Assembly: GCF_000482865.1 (NCBI RefSeq)
Contig: NZ_KI519519.1
Location: forward strand, 81,652-145,651
Direction of reading: 5' to 3'
Source of the DNA: Actinokineospora inagensis DSM 44258
Lineage (GTDB): Bacteria; Actinomycetota; Actinomycetes; Mycobacteriales; Pseudonocardiaceae
Length of the DNA: 64,000 bases
The position numbers and the translations under genes are program-made. This document shows, piece by piece, positions 35,962 to 46,900 of this stretch (positions are counted from its first letter, which is position 1; each line of letters begins with the position of its first letter). Under the pieces are notes generated by a model. That model was given only the letters and a program-made list of their open reading frames with translations. It had not been told where the DNA came from and did no database searches.

Positions 35962-36942
35962 ATGAGAGCGACAGCCCACCCCGTCCGGCGCCTGGTCGCG
36001 CTGGGCGCGGCGGCACTGCTGACCCTGGGGGCCGCGGCCTGCGGTTCGGCCGACCCGGGCACCGGCGGGACGGGGGCGGCTGGGCAGTCCAGCGCGGCCG
36101 CCGCCCCGGCGAAGCGCACGGTGCAGACCGCCAAGGGTCCGGTGCAGGTGCCCGGCGACCCGAAGAAGATCGTCGCGATCGACTTCCAGATCCCGTACAT
36201 CCTGCTCGACCTCAAGGCGAACCTGGCGGGCGCGATCGACCTGACCGGGGCCAAGGACGGCGAGCCGTTCACCAAGCTGACCATCATCGGCAGCGACACC
36301 GGCGAGCTGAACTACGACAAGATCGCCGCACTGGACCCGGACCTGATCCTCGCGGGCGACTACCAGGAGCCCGAGTACGACAAGCTCAAGGACCGCTACC
36401 CGACCGTGCTGATCCCCGCCGCAGGCGACCAGCCGGGGTGGAAGCCGCAGGTCAAGGCGGTCGCCGAGGCGATCGGCAAGAGCGGTGACGTCACCGAGCT
36501 GGAGAAGAAGTACCAGGCGCGGGTCGGCGAGATCAAGGACAAGCACAAGGACAAGATCACCGCCAAGAAGTGGGCCACGCTGGGCACCTACGACGGGTCC
36601 GGCTGGTACCTCTACGACAAGGTCGGCGGCCCGTCCACCGCGCTGGCCGACCTGGGCATCCCGCTCGACGAGGCGACCACCAAGGTCGCCGACGGCAACG
36701 TCGCGCAGTACTCGATCGAGCAGCTCAACCAGCTCAACGGCGCCGACGTGCTGCTGTTCGACGACCTCGGCCCGCCGGTCACCGCCCCCGGCGCGGGCGC
36801 CAAGCTGAAGGCGAACCCGCTGTTCACCTCGATCTCCGCGGTCAAGGCGGGCACTGTGTTCGACGGTGAGTACAACATCATCGACTACGGCGACGCGATG
36901 CGCGTGCTCGACGAGATCGACGGCGTGCTCGGCAAGATCTGA
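35962..36942 (+). CDS. Ferric-siderophore-binding lipoprotein
   Basis: 326 residues. Lipoprotein signal with LGAAACGSAD (C27), followed by a low-complexity linker. The FepB/FhuD-type fold shows KKIVAIDFQIPYILLDLKAN, KIAALDPDLILAGDYQEPEYD, YPTVLIPA, a long helix with KAVAEAIGKSGDVTELEKKY and LNGADVLLFDDLG. GGAG precedes the ATG. It is expected to capture the ferric siderophore made by this locus, but cognate pairing is inferred from position. Confidence 0.9.
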   Translation: MRATAHPVRRLVALGAAALLTLGAAACGSADPGTGGTGAAGQSSAAAAPAKRTVQTAKGPVQVPGDPKKIVAIDFQIPYILLDLKANLAGAIDLTGAKDGEPFTKLTIIGSDTGELNYDKIAALDPDLILAGDYQEPEYDKLKDRYPTVLIPAAGDQPGWKPQVKAVAEAIGKSGDVTELEKKYQARVGEIKDKHKDKITAKKWATLGTYDGSGWYLYDKVGGPSTALADLGIPLDEATTKVADGNVAQYSIEQLNQLNGADVLLFDDLGPPVTAPGAGAKLKANPLFTSISAVKAGTVFDGEYNIIDYGDAMRVLDEIDGVLGKI

Positions 36943-36954
36943 TCCCATCCCGCG

Positions 36955-36985
36955 ACGGGGGCTGTCCATTGTGGACGGCCCCCGT
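36955..36985. terminator. Strong hairpin after the binding-protein gene
   Basis: ACGGGGGC-T-GTCCA pairs with TGGAC-G-GCCCCCGT around a 3-nt loop, giving 13 paired bases with one mismatch. It begins 13 bp after the stop codon. The inner part is an instance of the dispersed GTCCA..TGGAC palindrome. Confidence 0.8.
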
Positions 36986-37045
36986 TCCGCTGTGCCCGGG
37001 ATCGCACTACCGCTCGGCGGAGTTCGCGCCTAACATGGGGTCCTA

Positions 37046-37513
37046 ATGATTGGCACACCAAGCAATCCAGAGGACCCCTTGGCGTTAGAGCGCCAGGTCT
37101 GCTTCGCGCTGTCCATCGCCTCGCGCAGCGTCATCGGCCTCTACCGGCCACTGCTCGAACCGATGGGCCTCACGCACCCGCAGTACCTGGTGATGCTCGC
37201 GCTGTGGGGACGCACCCCGCTGTCGGTCAAGGAGCTGAGCGGCATGCTCGCGCTCGACCCCGGCACGCTGTCCCCGCTGCTCAAACGCCTGGAGGCGATC
37301 GGCTACCTCCGCCGTGACCGCGCCGTGACCGACGAACGTCAACTCGCGGTCACCCTCACCCCAGAGGGCACCGCGCTGCGCGACCAGGCCATCGCCATCC
37401 CCACCGCCGTGTTCGAGCGGCTCGGCATGGGCGTGGCGGAACTGGTCGCCCTGCACGAGTCCCTCGGCCGCGTCATCGCCGCCGCGGCCGAGTCGTCGAA
37501 AGGACGCCCATGA
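37046..37513 (+). CDS. MarR-family regulator, OhrR-like
   Basis: 155 residues. C19 in LERQVCFALSIASR corresponds to the reactive cysteine of OhrR peroxide sensors, and ELSGMLALDPGTLSPLLKRL with YLRRDRAVTDERQLAVTLT is the OhrR-type winged helix. No ohr gene is adjacent; instead it is coupled by ATGA overlap to a small membrane-protein gene. It may sense organic peroxide, or another thiol-reactive signal. Confidence 0.82.
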   Translation: MIGTPSNPEDPLALERQVCFALSIASRSVIGLYRPLLEPMGLTHPQYLVMLALWGRTPLSVKELSGMLALDPGTLSPLLKRLEAIGYLRRDRAVTDERQLAVTLTPEGTALRDQAIAIPTAVFERLGMGVAELVALHESLGRVIAAAAESSKGRP

Positions 37514-37905
37514 CCACCCCCGGCCTCCCCCGCCGCGCCTGGTACCTCCTCGGCGGCCGCCTCCCCCACCGCTACCGCGACTGGGTACTGGCCGACGCCG
37601 CCCGCCCGTCCTGGCTGGCCTGGTTCGCCCTGCGCACACTGCTCCGAATGGGGCCGCTGACCCTGGTCATCACCCTCGGCCTGCTGTTCGGCCTGGACGC
37701 CCCGGTCGGCCTCGCGCTCGCCTGCGGCGCCCTCGGCCTGGTGGTCGGCGTGTACTTCATGCTCTCGTACGCCATCGAAAGCACCGAATACCGCATGACC
37801 CGCTACGGCTTCCCCCATGGCGCCGCCGGTGAGGCCCGCCGAGCACGCACAGCCGAGCGCGACCGTGCCCGCGAGGAGCGCTATTCGGCCGCGTGGCGCC
37901 AGTAA
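37510..37905 (+). CDS. DUF5313-type small membrane protein
   Basis: 131 residues. The N-terminal PRRAWYLLGGRLPHRYRDWV leads into two membrane segments (LTLVITLGLLFGLDAPVG and ALACGALGLVVGVYFMLSY), then ESTEYRMTRYGFPHGAAGEAR and a charged C-terminus. This pattern matches the uncharacterised DUF5313 family of actinobacteria. It is translationally coupled to the OhrR-like regulator and converges with the terminal NRPS gene. Function unknown. Confidence 0.7.
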   Translation: MTTPGLPRRAWYLLGGRLPHRYRDWVLADAARPSWLAWFALRTLLRMGPLTLVITLGLLFGLDAPVGLALACGALGLVVGVYFMLSYAIESTEYRMTRYGFPHGAAGEARRARTAERDRAREERYSAAWRQ

Positions 37906-37929
37906 CCTCACGAACCTTGATGACTGTCC

Positions 37930-40900
37930 TCAGAGGAGTTGACTGAGCAGGGCGCCCAGGGTCGGAAGCATGTGCGGGGACAGGATTTGGGCGTGTCTGC
38001 ACGGGAAGTCGTGGGTGTAGATGGTGGTGGCGTGGGCGCGCCAGTCGTTGGCGGCGGGGGTGTGGGTGAAGCCGGGCTCGGGGATTTTGGCGTCAACGAG
38101 GATGACGGGGCCGGGGAAGTGGGGGTAGGTGGCGGTGGCGAGGAGTTGTTGGCTGGTCAGGTAGCTCTCGACGATGGCGGCGATGGTGGTGGGGGTGAAC
38201 TGGGACATGATGTCGCCCCGGGAGTGGATGAGGGTGACGGCCGTGTCGAGGGTGGAGTCCTCCGGGGTCGGATAGTCCAAATCGGACAGTAGGCCGGTGA
38301 TGGCGGTGGCGCGGTCGGTGGGGACCTCGTCGATTGTCGGGTCGAAGTGGCGGGAATCGAGGAGGGCGAGCAGGGACACCTCGTGGCCGCGGGAGTGGAG
38401 AGCGCAGGCGATGAGGTGGGCGACGTTGCCGCCGAAAGACCAGCCGACGAGGCGATAAGGGCCGGTTGGTTGGATGCGGGTGATCTCGGCGCAATAATGG
38501 TCGGCCAAAGCGTCGAGGGTGGGGAAAGCCCGCGAGGGGTCGCTGAGCAGCGGGGATTGCAGGCCGTAGAGGGGGATCTGGGCGGGCAGGTGGGCCTTGA
38601 GCGGGGCGAACTGCCAGGCCAGACCACTGGCGGGGTGGATGAAGAAGACCGGGGTTCCCGTACCGGGGCGTAGTTCGACGATGGGGGCGAGGGCAGCGGA
38701 TTCCTCGGATCCCATTGGGCCGTCCAGGTGAGCGGCGAGTGCGGCGGGAGTGGGGGCGGTGAACAAGGCGGTGATGGGGACTGTGACGCCGGTGTGGGAC
38801 TCGATGGCGGAGCTGAGGCGGACCAGCAGGAGTGAATGGCCGCCGAGGGCGAAGAAATCGTCGTCGGCGCCGATGGTGTCCAAGCCGAGGGTTTCCGCGA
38901 ACAGGTCGCACAGCAAGCGTTCGCGGTCGGTCGATGGGTCGCGGCGCGCGGACATCGACGCGAAGTCGGGGGCCGGAAGGGCTCGGCGGTTGACTTTTCC
39001 GTTGTTGGTCAAGGGGAATGCGTCAAGGCCGACGAAGGCGGACGGGACCATGTATTCGGGGAGTCGGGCGACGGCGTGGGCGCGGAGCACGGCCGGGTCG
39101 ATCGGAGGCGTGACGTAGCCGACCAGGCGGGAATCGCGGGCGACGACGACAGCGCGGGTCACACCATCCACATCGGACAGCACGGACTCGATCTCGCCCA
39201 GCTCGATGCGGAAACCGCGGACCTTGACCTGGTCGTCGACTCGGCTGAGGTATTCCAGGCCGTGTGCGGTTCGGCGGACGAGGTCTCCGGTGCGGTACAG
39301 GCGACCGGGGCCGTAGGGGTTGGCGATGAAACGGGACGCGGTCAGGTCGGGACGGTTGTGGTAGCCGCGCACGACACCGGCGCCCGCGATGTAGAGCTCG
39401 CCCGCGACGCCGTCGGGGACCAGGTTGAGGTGGTCGTCGAGGACATACACCTGGGTGGCCCGGATTGGGTGGCCGATTGTCACCTGGTCGGTGATCTCGG
39501 CGGCGGTGGACCAGACCGTGGTCTCGGTGGGGCCGTAGAGGTTGACGACGCGGCGGGCGCGGGTGGCCAGCGATCCGGCGAGCACGGCGGGCAGGGCCTC
39601 GCCGCCGACCAGGACGGTCGTGTCGCGCAGGGTCGCGCCGGTGTCGATGACGGCCTGCCACAACGACGGGGTCGCCTGGACGTAGTCGGTGACCAGGCAG
39701 GCGAGCAGGCGGGGGTCGAGGACTTCGTCGCGGGTGGCGATGCGGACGGTGACGCCCCGGGTGAGCGGGACCAGGAGTTCGAGCACGGCGATGTCGAACG
39801 ACAGGGTGGTCACGGCGAGCAGGCGGTCGCCCGGCCCGAACCCGATCAGCGCGGCCATGGCCTCGGCGAAGTTCGCCACGGCGCCGTGCGGGATGACGAC
39901 GCCCTTGGGGCGGCCGGTCGAGCCGGAGGTGTAGATCACGTAGGCCGGGCTGTCCATATCGGACACCAGCTCGGGTGCGTTGCCCTGCAGGTCATCCGCG
40001 AGGGCGATGGTGTCCCGGACCGGCGGCAGCGCGGCGCGGAGTGCCGCCGTGGTGATCAGGATGGCGGGCTCGGCGTCGGCGATCATGTACGCGAGGCGGT
40101 CGGTCGGGTAGTCCGGGTCGAGCGGGAGGTAGGCGGCGCCGGAACGCAGCACGGCGAGCATGGCGACGACCATGTCCACCGACCGGGGCAGGGCCAGCGC
40201 GACGATCCGCTCGGGGGCGGCGCCGCGACGGACCAGGTCACCGGCGAGCGCTTCGACGCGGCTCGCGAGTTCGGCGTAGCTGAGGGTGCCGTCGGCGGCT
40301 TCGACGGCGATGGCGTCGGGCGTGCGAGTGGCCTGTGCGGCAAATTGTTGGTGGATGGTAGTGGTGACCGGTTGGTCGACTGGGAAGGCAAGCGTGGCGT
40401 GGCGTTCGTCGGCGGACAACAGATCGATCGCGCTCACGCGGGTGTCCGGGGTGAGGGCTTCGACCAGGCGGACGAGGCGGGTGGCGAAGCCGGTCGCGGT
40501 GGCGCGGTCGAAGAGGTCGTCGGCGTACTCGACGGTGCCGGTGATGCCGTCGGGCAGCTCGGTGAAGGTGAAGGTCAGGTCGAACCGGGCGGTGGTCACC
40601 TCGGCGGCCTGCTCGGTGGTCGCGACGCCGGGGAGACCGAGGTCGCGGTCGTCGGCGTCGTGGAAGATGACCATGGTTTGGAACAGCGGGTGCCTGGCCA
40701 TCGAGCGGGCCGGGTTCAAGATCTCCACCAGGCGCTCGAACGGCACGTCCTGATGCGCGTAGGCGGCCAGGTCGGTCTCCCTGACCCGGCGCAACAATTC
40801 GCTGAACGTCGGATCGCCGGAGACGTCGGTGCGCAGGACGAGGGTGTTCAGGAAGAAGCCGACCAGGTCGTCCAAGGCTTCGTCGGTGCGGCCCGCGATG

Positions 40901-43900
40901 GGGGAACCGAGCGGGATGTCGGTGCCCGCGCCGAGCCGGGAGAGCAGGGCGGCAACGGCGGCCTGGGTGGCCATGAACAGGGTCGCGCCGCTGGCACGGG
41001 CGGCGGCGCGCAGACCGCGTAGTGCCTCACTGCTGAGGTTGAACCGGACTTCACCGCCACGGTAGGACGCGACAGGAGGTCGTGGCCGGTCGGTCGGTAG
41101 CGCCAACTCCTCCGGCATCCCGTCGAGGGCCGCGCGCCAGTACGAGACCTGTGTCGACACGAGACTGTTAGCGCTGTCTTCGGAGCCGAGCAGTTGACGC
41201 TGCCAGAGCGTGTAGTCGGCGTAGTGGACCGGCAGTGGGGCCCATTGCGGTGCGGCTCCGGCGCGGCGGGCGGCGTAAGCGGTGCCGAGGTCACCGAGGA
41301 GCGGCGCGGTGGACCACTCGTCGGCGGCGATGTGGTGCACCAGCAGAACGATCACCGAGATGTCCGCCGACTCGCGGAACAGCCACGCCCGAACCGGGAT
41401 CTCCCGGGACAGGTCGAAGGCGTACTCGGTGGCTTCCTGGACACCGTTACCCTCAACGACCTCGAACGGGACCTCGACGTCGGACCGCACGCGCTGGTAT
41501 GGCACGCCGTCGTGGTCGGGGAAGACCGTGCGCAGGCTCTCGTGTCGGGCGATGACGTCGTTGAGCGCGGCCTTGAGGGCGTCCGGGTCGACATCACCGG
41601 TGAGCCGCGCGGTAAGGGGGATGTTGTAGGTCGAGCTGGGGCCTTCCATGCGGAACAGGAACCAGAGCCGCTGCTGCGCGAACGACAACGGCAGCCGCTC
41701 GGGCCGCTCGGCACGGTTTAGAGCGGGCCGGGCAACACCGGCGGCGGGCAGGCGGGACACGAGTCCGGCGACCGTGGGGGCCTCGAAGACATCTCGGATG
41801 GTGGGCGCGGTTCCCAAGACCGAGCGGATGCGGCTGACGAGCTTGGTCGCGAGCAGGGAGTGTCCGCCGAGGGCGAAGAAGTTGTCATCGAGGCCGACCG
41901 TGTCGCGGCTGAGGAGGTCGGCGAAGATGCCCGCGACGAGTTCTTCACGCGGGTTGCGGGGCACGCGCTTCTCCCCCGTATCCATGACCGGGTCCGGTAG
42001 GGCCTTGCGGTCGACCTTGCCGTTGGGGGTAGTCGGCAGCGTGTCCAACTCCACGAATGCGGACGGGACCATGTAGTCGGGCAGGGTGGTTCGCGCCCAG
42101 GCTGGTAGGTCGGACAGATTGCCGTCCGCGACGACGTAAGCGGCCAGGTAGGCGCTACCAGCGGGGACGGTGACAACGGCGGAGCGGACGCCAGGGTGGC
42201 TGAGCAGAGCCGCTTCGACCTCTTCGAGCTCCAGGCGCATACCGCGGATCTTGACCTGGTTGTCGGCCCGTCCGACGAAGTCCAGCGTGCCGTCGCCCGC
42301 CCATCGGACGAGGTCACCCGTGCGATAGAGGCGGGTACCGGGTGCGCCTAGGGGGTTGGCGACGAAACGGGACGCGGTCAGGTCGGGGCGGTTCACGTAG
42401 CCACGGCCGAGGAGGTAACCACCGACGTACAGCTCGCCCGCGACACCCGGCGGGACAGGATTAAGGGCTTCATCGAGCACATAGAGCTGTGTGTTGGGGT
42501 TGGGGCCACCGATGGAGGTGGCGATTCGATCGGCGCCCTCGCGGTAGACGATGTGGGAGACGCCGATGGTGGTCTCGGCAGGGCCGTAGCCGTGATACAT
42601 CGTGGTGTTAAGAGCCTGGCGGAACCTGTCGAACAGCTCCGGGGTCAGGACCTCGCCGCCGCACCACACGTGCTTAAGACCCTGCAACGAGGCGGTACCC
42701 GCCGACAGCTCCAACAGCGCGTCCAGCATCGAGGAAGGCAGGTAGACGAAGGTGACGCCTTCACCGTCGATGAGGTCGAGCAGGTAACGCGGGTCGCGTT
42801 CGCCGCCGGGTTCCGCGATGACGACGCGCCCACCGGTGACCAGCGGCAGCAGGATCTCGTTGACGGAGATGTCGAACGAGAGAGGGGCCTTGAACAGGGA
42901 CGCGTCGCCCTTGCCGAAGCCGAGCAGCCCGCTCTGCCAGACCAACCGCGCGCAGATGGCCTCATGCCGGATCATCGCGCCCTTAGGCGTACCGGTGGAG
43001 CCAGAGGTGAACATGACATACGCGAGTTGGGTCCCGTGCGTCGGCGCGGCCTCGGCGACGGGGTGACCGCCATAGCCCCAGCGCGTCAGGTCTACCGACA
43101 CCGTTAGCTCTGACTCCGGCACGCCGCCTGGGCCGGTCACGGTCAACATGGCACCGGAATCGCGCAGCACGGTCTCACGGCGCGCGGTGGGCCACGTCGG
43201 GTCGAGCGGCACGAAGGCGCCACCCGCGCGAAGGATCGCCAGCAACGCGATGACCATCTCGGCGCCGCGCGGCAGCCCGATCGCCACCACGCGCTCCGAG
43301 TCCACTCCGCGTGCACGCAGCTCCGTGGCCAACTGGCCCACCAGGACGTCCAGTTCGCGGTAGGACAACCGGGTGGACCCGGAAACCAGCGCTGTCTCCT
43401 GCGGGTAGGTGCTGAACGTCGTTGCCAGCAACTCGGGCAGGGTACGGGTGATCTCGGGCTCGACGGTGTCGTTCCAAGAGTGGACGACCTGGACGCGTTC
43501 GTCGGCGGACAGCAGGTTGACGCGTCTGACGAGTTGACCGGGGTCGGTGCTGACGGCGGTAAGAAGGCGCACGAGCCGGGTAGCGATGTCTGCGACGGTT
43601 ACCTCGTCGAACAGATCGGTGGCGTACTCGATGGAGCCGACCATGCCGGTTGGTGTGTCAGTGAAGCCGAAGGACAGGTCGAACTTGGCCGTAGTAGTGG
43701 GCAGGTCCTGTGCGGCGGTATCGGTGCCGGGGATGCCGAGGTCGCTGTCGTCGAGGCCGGTGTGGGTGACCATGACGTGGAACAACGGGTGCCTGGCCAT
43801 CGAGCGGGCCGGGTTCAAGATCTCCACCAAGCGCTCGAACGGCACGTCCTGATGCGCGTATGCGGCGAGGTCGGCTTCCCGAACCCGGCGCAACAATTCA

Positions 43901-46900
43901 CTGAACGTCGGGTCGCCGGAGACATCGGTACGCAGGACGAGGGTGTTGACGAAGAAGCCGACCAGGCGGTCCAGGTTCTCGTCGGTGCGGCCCGCGATCG
44001 GGGTGCCGAGCGGGATGTCGGTGCCCGCGCCGAGCCGAGTCAGCAGGGCGGCGACGGCGGCTTGGGCGATCATGAACGCGGTGACGCCCTCGCGGCGGGC
44101 GAGGTCCTTGAGCGCGGCGGCGACCGCCGGTTCCAGCGCGAAGCGGACATCGTCGCCCCGGTAGGACGCCACGGCGGGACGCGGGCGGTCGAGGGGCAGG
44201 GCGATCTCGTCGGGGACGCCGGCGAGGGTGTCGCGCCAGTAGGCGACCTGGCGGCCGACGAGGCTGTCCGGGTCGTCCTCGGAACCAAGCAGGTCACGCT
44301 GCCACAGGGTGTAGTCACCGTACTGAACCGGCAGGTTTGTCCATTGAGAACTAGCGCCGATTTTACGCGCAGCGTAGGCGATTCCCAGGTCGCCGAGCAG
44401 CGGCGCGGTGGACCACTCGTCGGCCGCGATGTGGTGCACCAGCAGAACGATCACCGAGATGTCCGCCGACTCGCGGAACAGCCAGGCGCGAACCGGGATC
44501 TCCCCCGAGAGGTCGAATGCGTATTCGGTCGCCTCCTGGACACCATTTCCCTCGACAACCTGGAACGGGACCTCCACATCAGTCAGAACGTCCTGGTATG
44601 GGACACCGTCGTGTTCCGGGAAGACCGTGCGGAGGCTTTCGTGGCGAGCGACAACATCGTTGAGCGCAGCGTGTAGAGCCTCGGGATCGACATGGCCGGT
44701 GAGGTGGGCGACAAAGGGGATGTTGTTGGTCGAGCTGGGGCCTTCCATGCGGAACAGGAACCAGAGCCGCTGCTGCGCGAACGACAACGGCAGCCGATCC
44801 GGCCGCTCGGCAATCACCAGTGCCGGGCGGGCGTCGCCGGTCGAATTCGCCAACGCGGCGATTCCGGCGACAGTGCGGGCGGTGAAGACGTCGCGGATCG
44901 CCAACTCAGCGCCGAGGGTGGCGCGAACGCGGGACACCAGGCGGGTCGCCAGCAGGGAGTGGCCGCCGATGGCGAAGAAGTCGTCGTCGGGTCCGACCTC
45001 GGGCAGGTCAAGCACTTCGGCGAACAGTGCCGCGACGATCTCCTCGGCCGGGGTTCGCGCCCGGCCGGAGCCTGCCGTAGCGCTGAAATCGGGCGCCGGG
45101 AGGGCTTTTCGGTCGACTTTTCCGGTCGGCAACGTCGGAAACTCTTCCAGCACAACAATCGCGGCGGGAACCATGTGCTCGGGGAGGGTCTTCCCGAGCC
45201 TGACACGCAGAGAAACCGGGTCGGCTTCGAAGCCCGGCGTGGAGATGACGTAAGCCACGAGCTGACTGTCGCGGGCGATCACGGTGGCTTGGGAAACCGT
45301 GTCATCGTCGGTCAGGGCGGATTCGACCTCGCCGGGCTCGATGCGGAAGCCGCGGACCTTGATCTGCTCGTCGACCCGGCCGAGGAATTCCACTTGGCCC
45401 TCGGCAGTCCAGCGGACCAGGTCGCCGGTGCGGTAAAGGCGGCCAGTCCCGGTGATGAAGTTCGGGATGAAGCGCGACGCGGTCAGGCCGGGCCGGTTGA
45501 GGTAGCCGCGCGCGACGCCGGGGCCGCCGAGGTACAGCTCACCCGGGACGCCGACCGGGGTGTTGCCCAGGGTGCGGTTGAGCACGTGCGCCTCGGTGTT
45601 CGCCACCGGCCCGCCGATGACGGGCTTGGCGCCGTCGATTCGAGCGAACACCGCGTCCACTGTGGTCTCCGTGGGGCCGTAGAAGTTGAACGCGGCGATC
45701 CCCGTCAGGCGGTCCCACAGGGCCGGTCCAATGGCCTCGCCGCCAGTGCCGATCAACGCGATCCCGGTGTCCAACAGACCTTCGTCGACGAGCTGCGCGA
45801 GGAGGGCCGGGGCGGCATCCAAGTAGCCGATCTTGTTCTCGCGGACGTAGGCGACCAGGTCGGTGGCGTCTGAGCGGACGAGGTGCAGCTCGTGGCCCGC
45901 GATCATCCACAGCAGACCCTCGATGGACGCGTCGAACGAGAAGGACGCCGTGTTGAGGACGCGCAGGCGTTCGCCGGGCATGACCGAGGCACGGTGTGAA
46001 GCAAGCAGATTGGCCAGGCCCCGGTGCTCGACAACGACACCTTTGGGCTTGCCGGTAGAACCCGAGGTGTAGAGGACATAGGCCGCGCTGAGAAGTGGTT
46101 TGGGGCAGCGTGAATCAGACGTGCCGATGGTGTCGAGAACGAGTTTCGGCTGGGCATCGGCGACCATGTGAGCGATGCGGTCTTCCGGATACGCCGGGTC
46201 CACAACGAGATACGCCGCACCCACCTTCCACGCGCCGATGATCGCCGCCACCAAGTCCACCGAGGACTTCATGGCGAGCCCGACGATGTCGCCGGACCCC
46301 ACTCCCCCATCGGTCAAATACCCGGCGACGCCTGCAGCGAGGTCGTCGAGCTGGGCGAACGTCAATGACCCGCGCTCGTCAACCACCGCTGTAGTTGTGG
46401 GGGTCGCGGCAACCTGGTGCGCGAACACCTCTAGAACCGAATCGGGAACGTCGACTTCTAGTCCCCTGTGGATGATCGACTCGGCGAGCGTGACATCGCG
46501 GACCCGGCGGCTCGGGTCGGCGGCGAGTGCGTCGAGGACCCGCAGCAGGTCAGCGGCGAGGGTGGTCGCGGTGGCCCGGTCGACGACGTCCGGCCGGTAC
46601 TCCAAGGAGAGCTCCAGCGTGCGACCGACCTCGGCGGTGAGCGTCACCGGGTAGTCGGTGGCGTCGGTGCCGGACACGCCGGTGACGCGCAGGCCCGCCG
46701 CGGCCTCGGCGGCGCCCAAGGCCTCGGTGTCGACCGGGTAGCTCTCGAACACGGTCAGTGTGTCGAACAGTTCGGTGAACCCGCTGCCACGACGGGTTTC
46801 GGCGAGGCTGAGGTGCTGGTGCTCGATGAGCGCGGACTGCTCGGCCTGCACCCTGCGGGCCGCCTCGGCAAGGCTTTCGCCCCGGTCGAGCCGAACGCGA

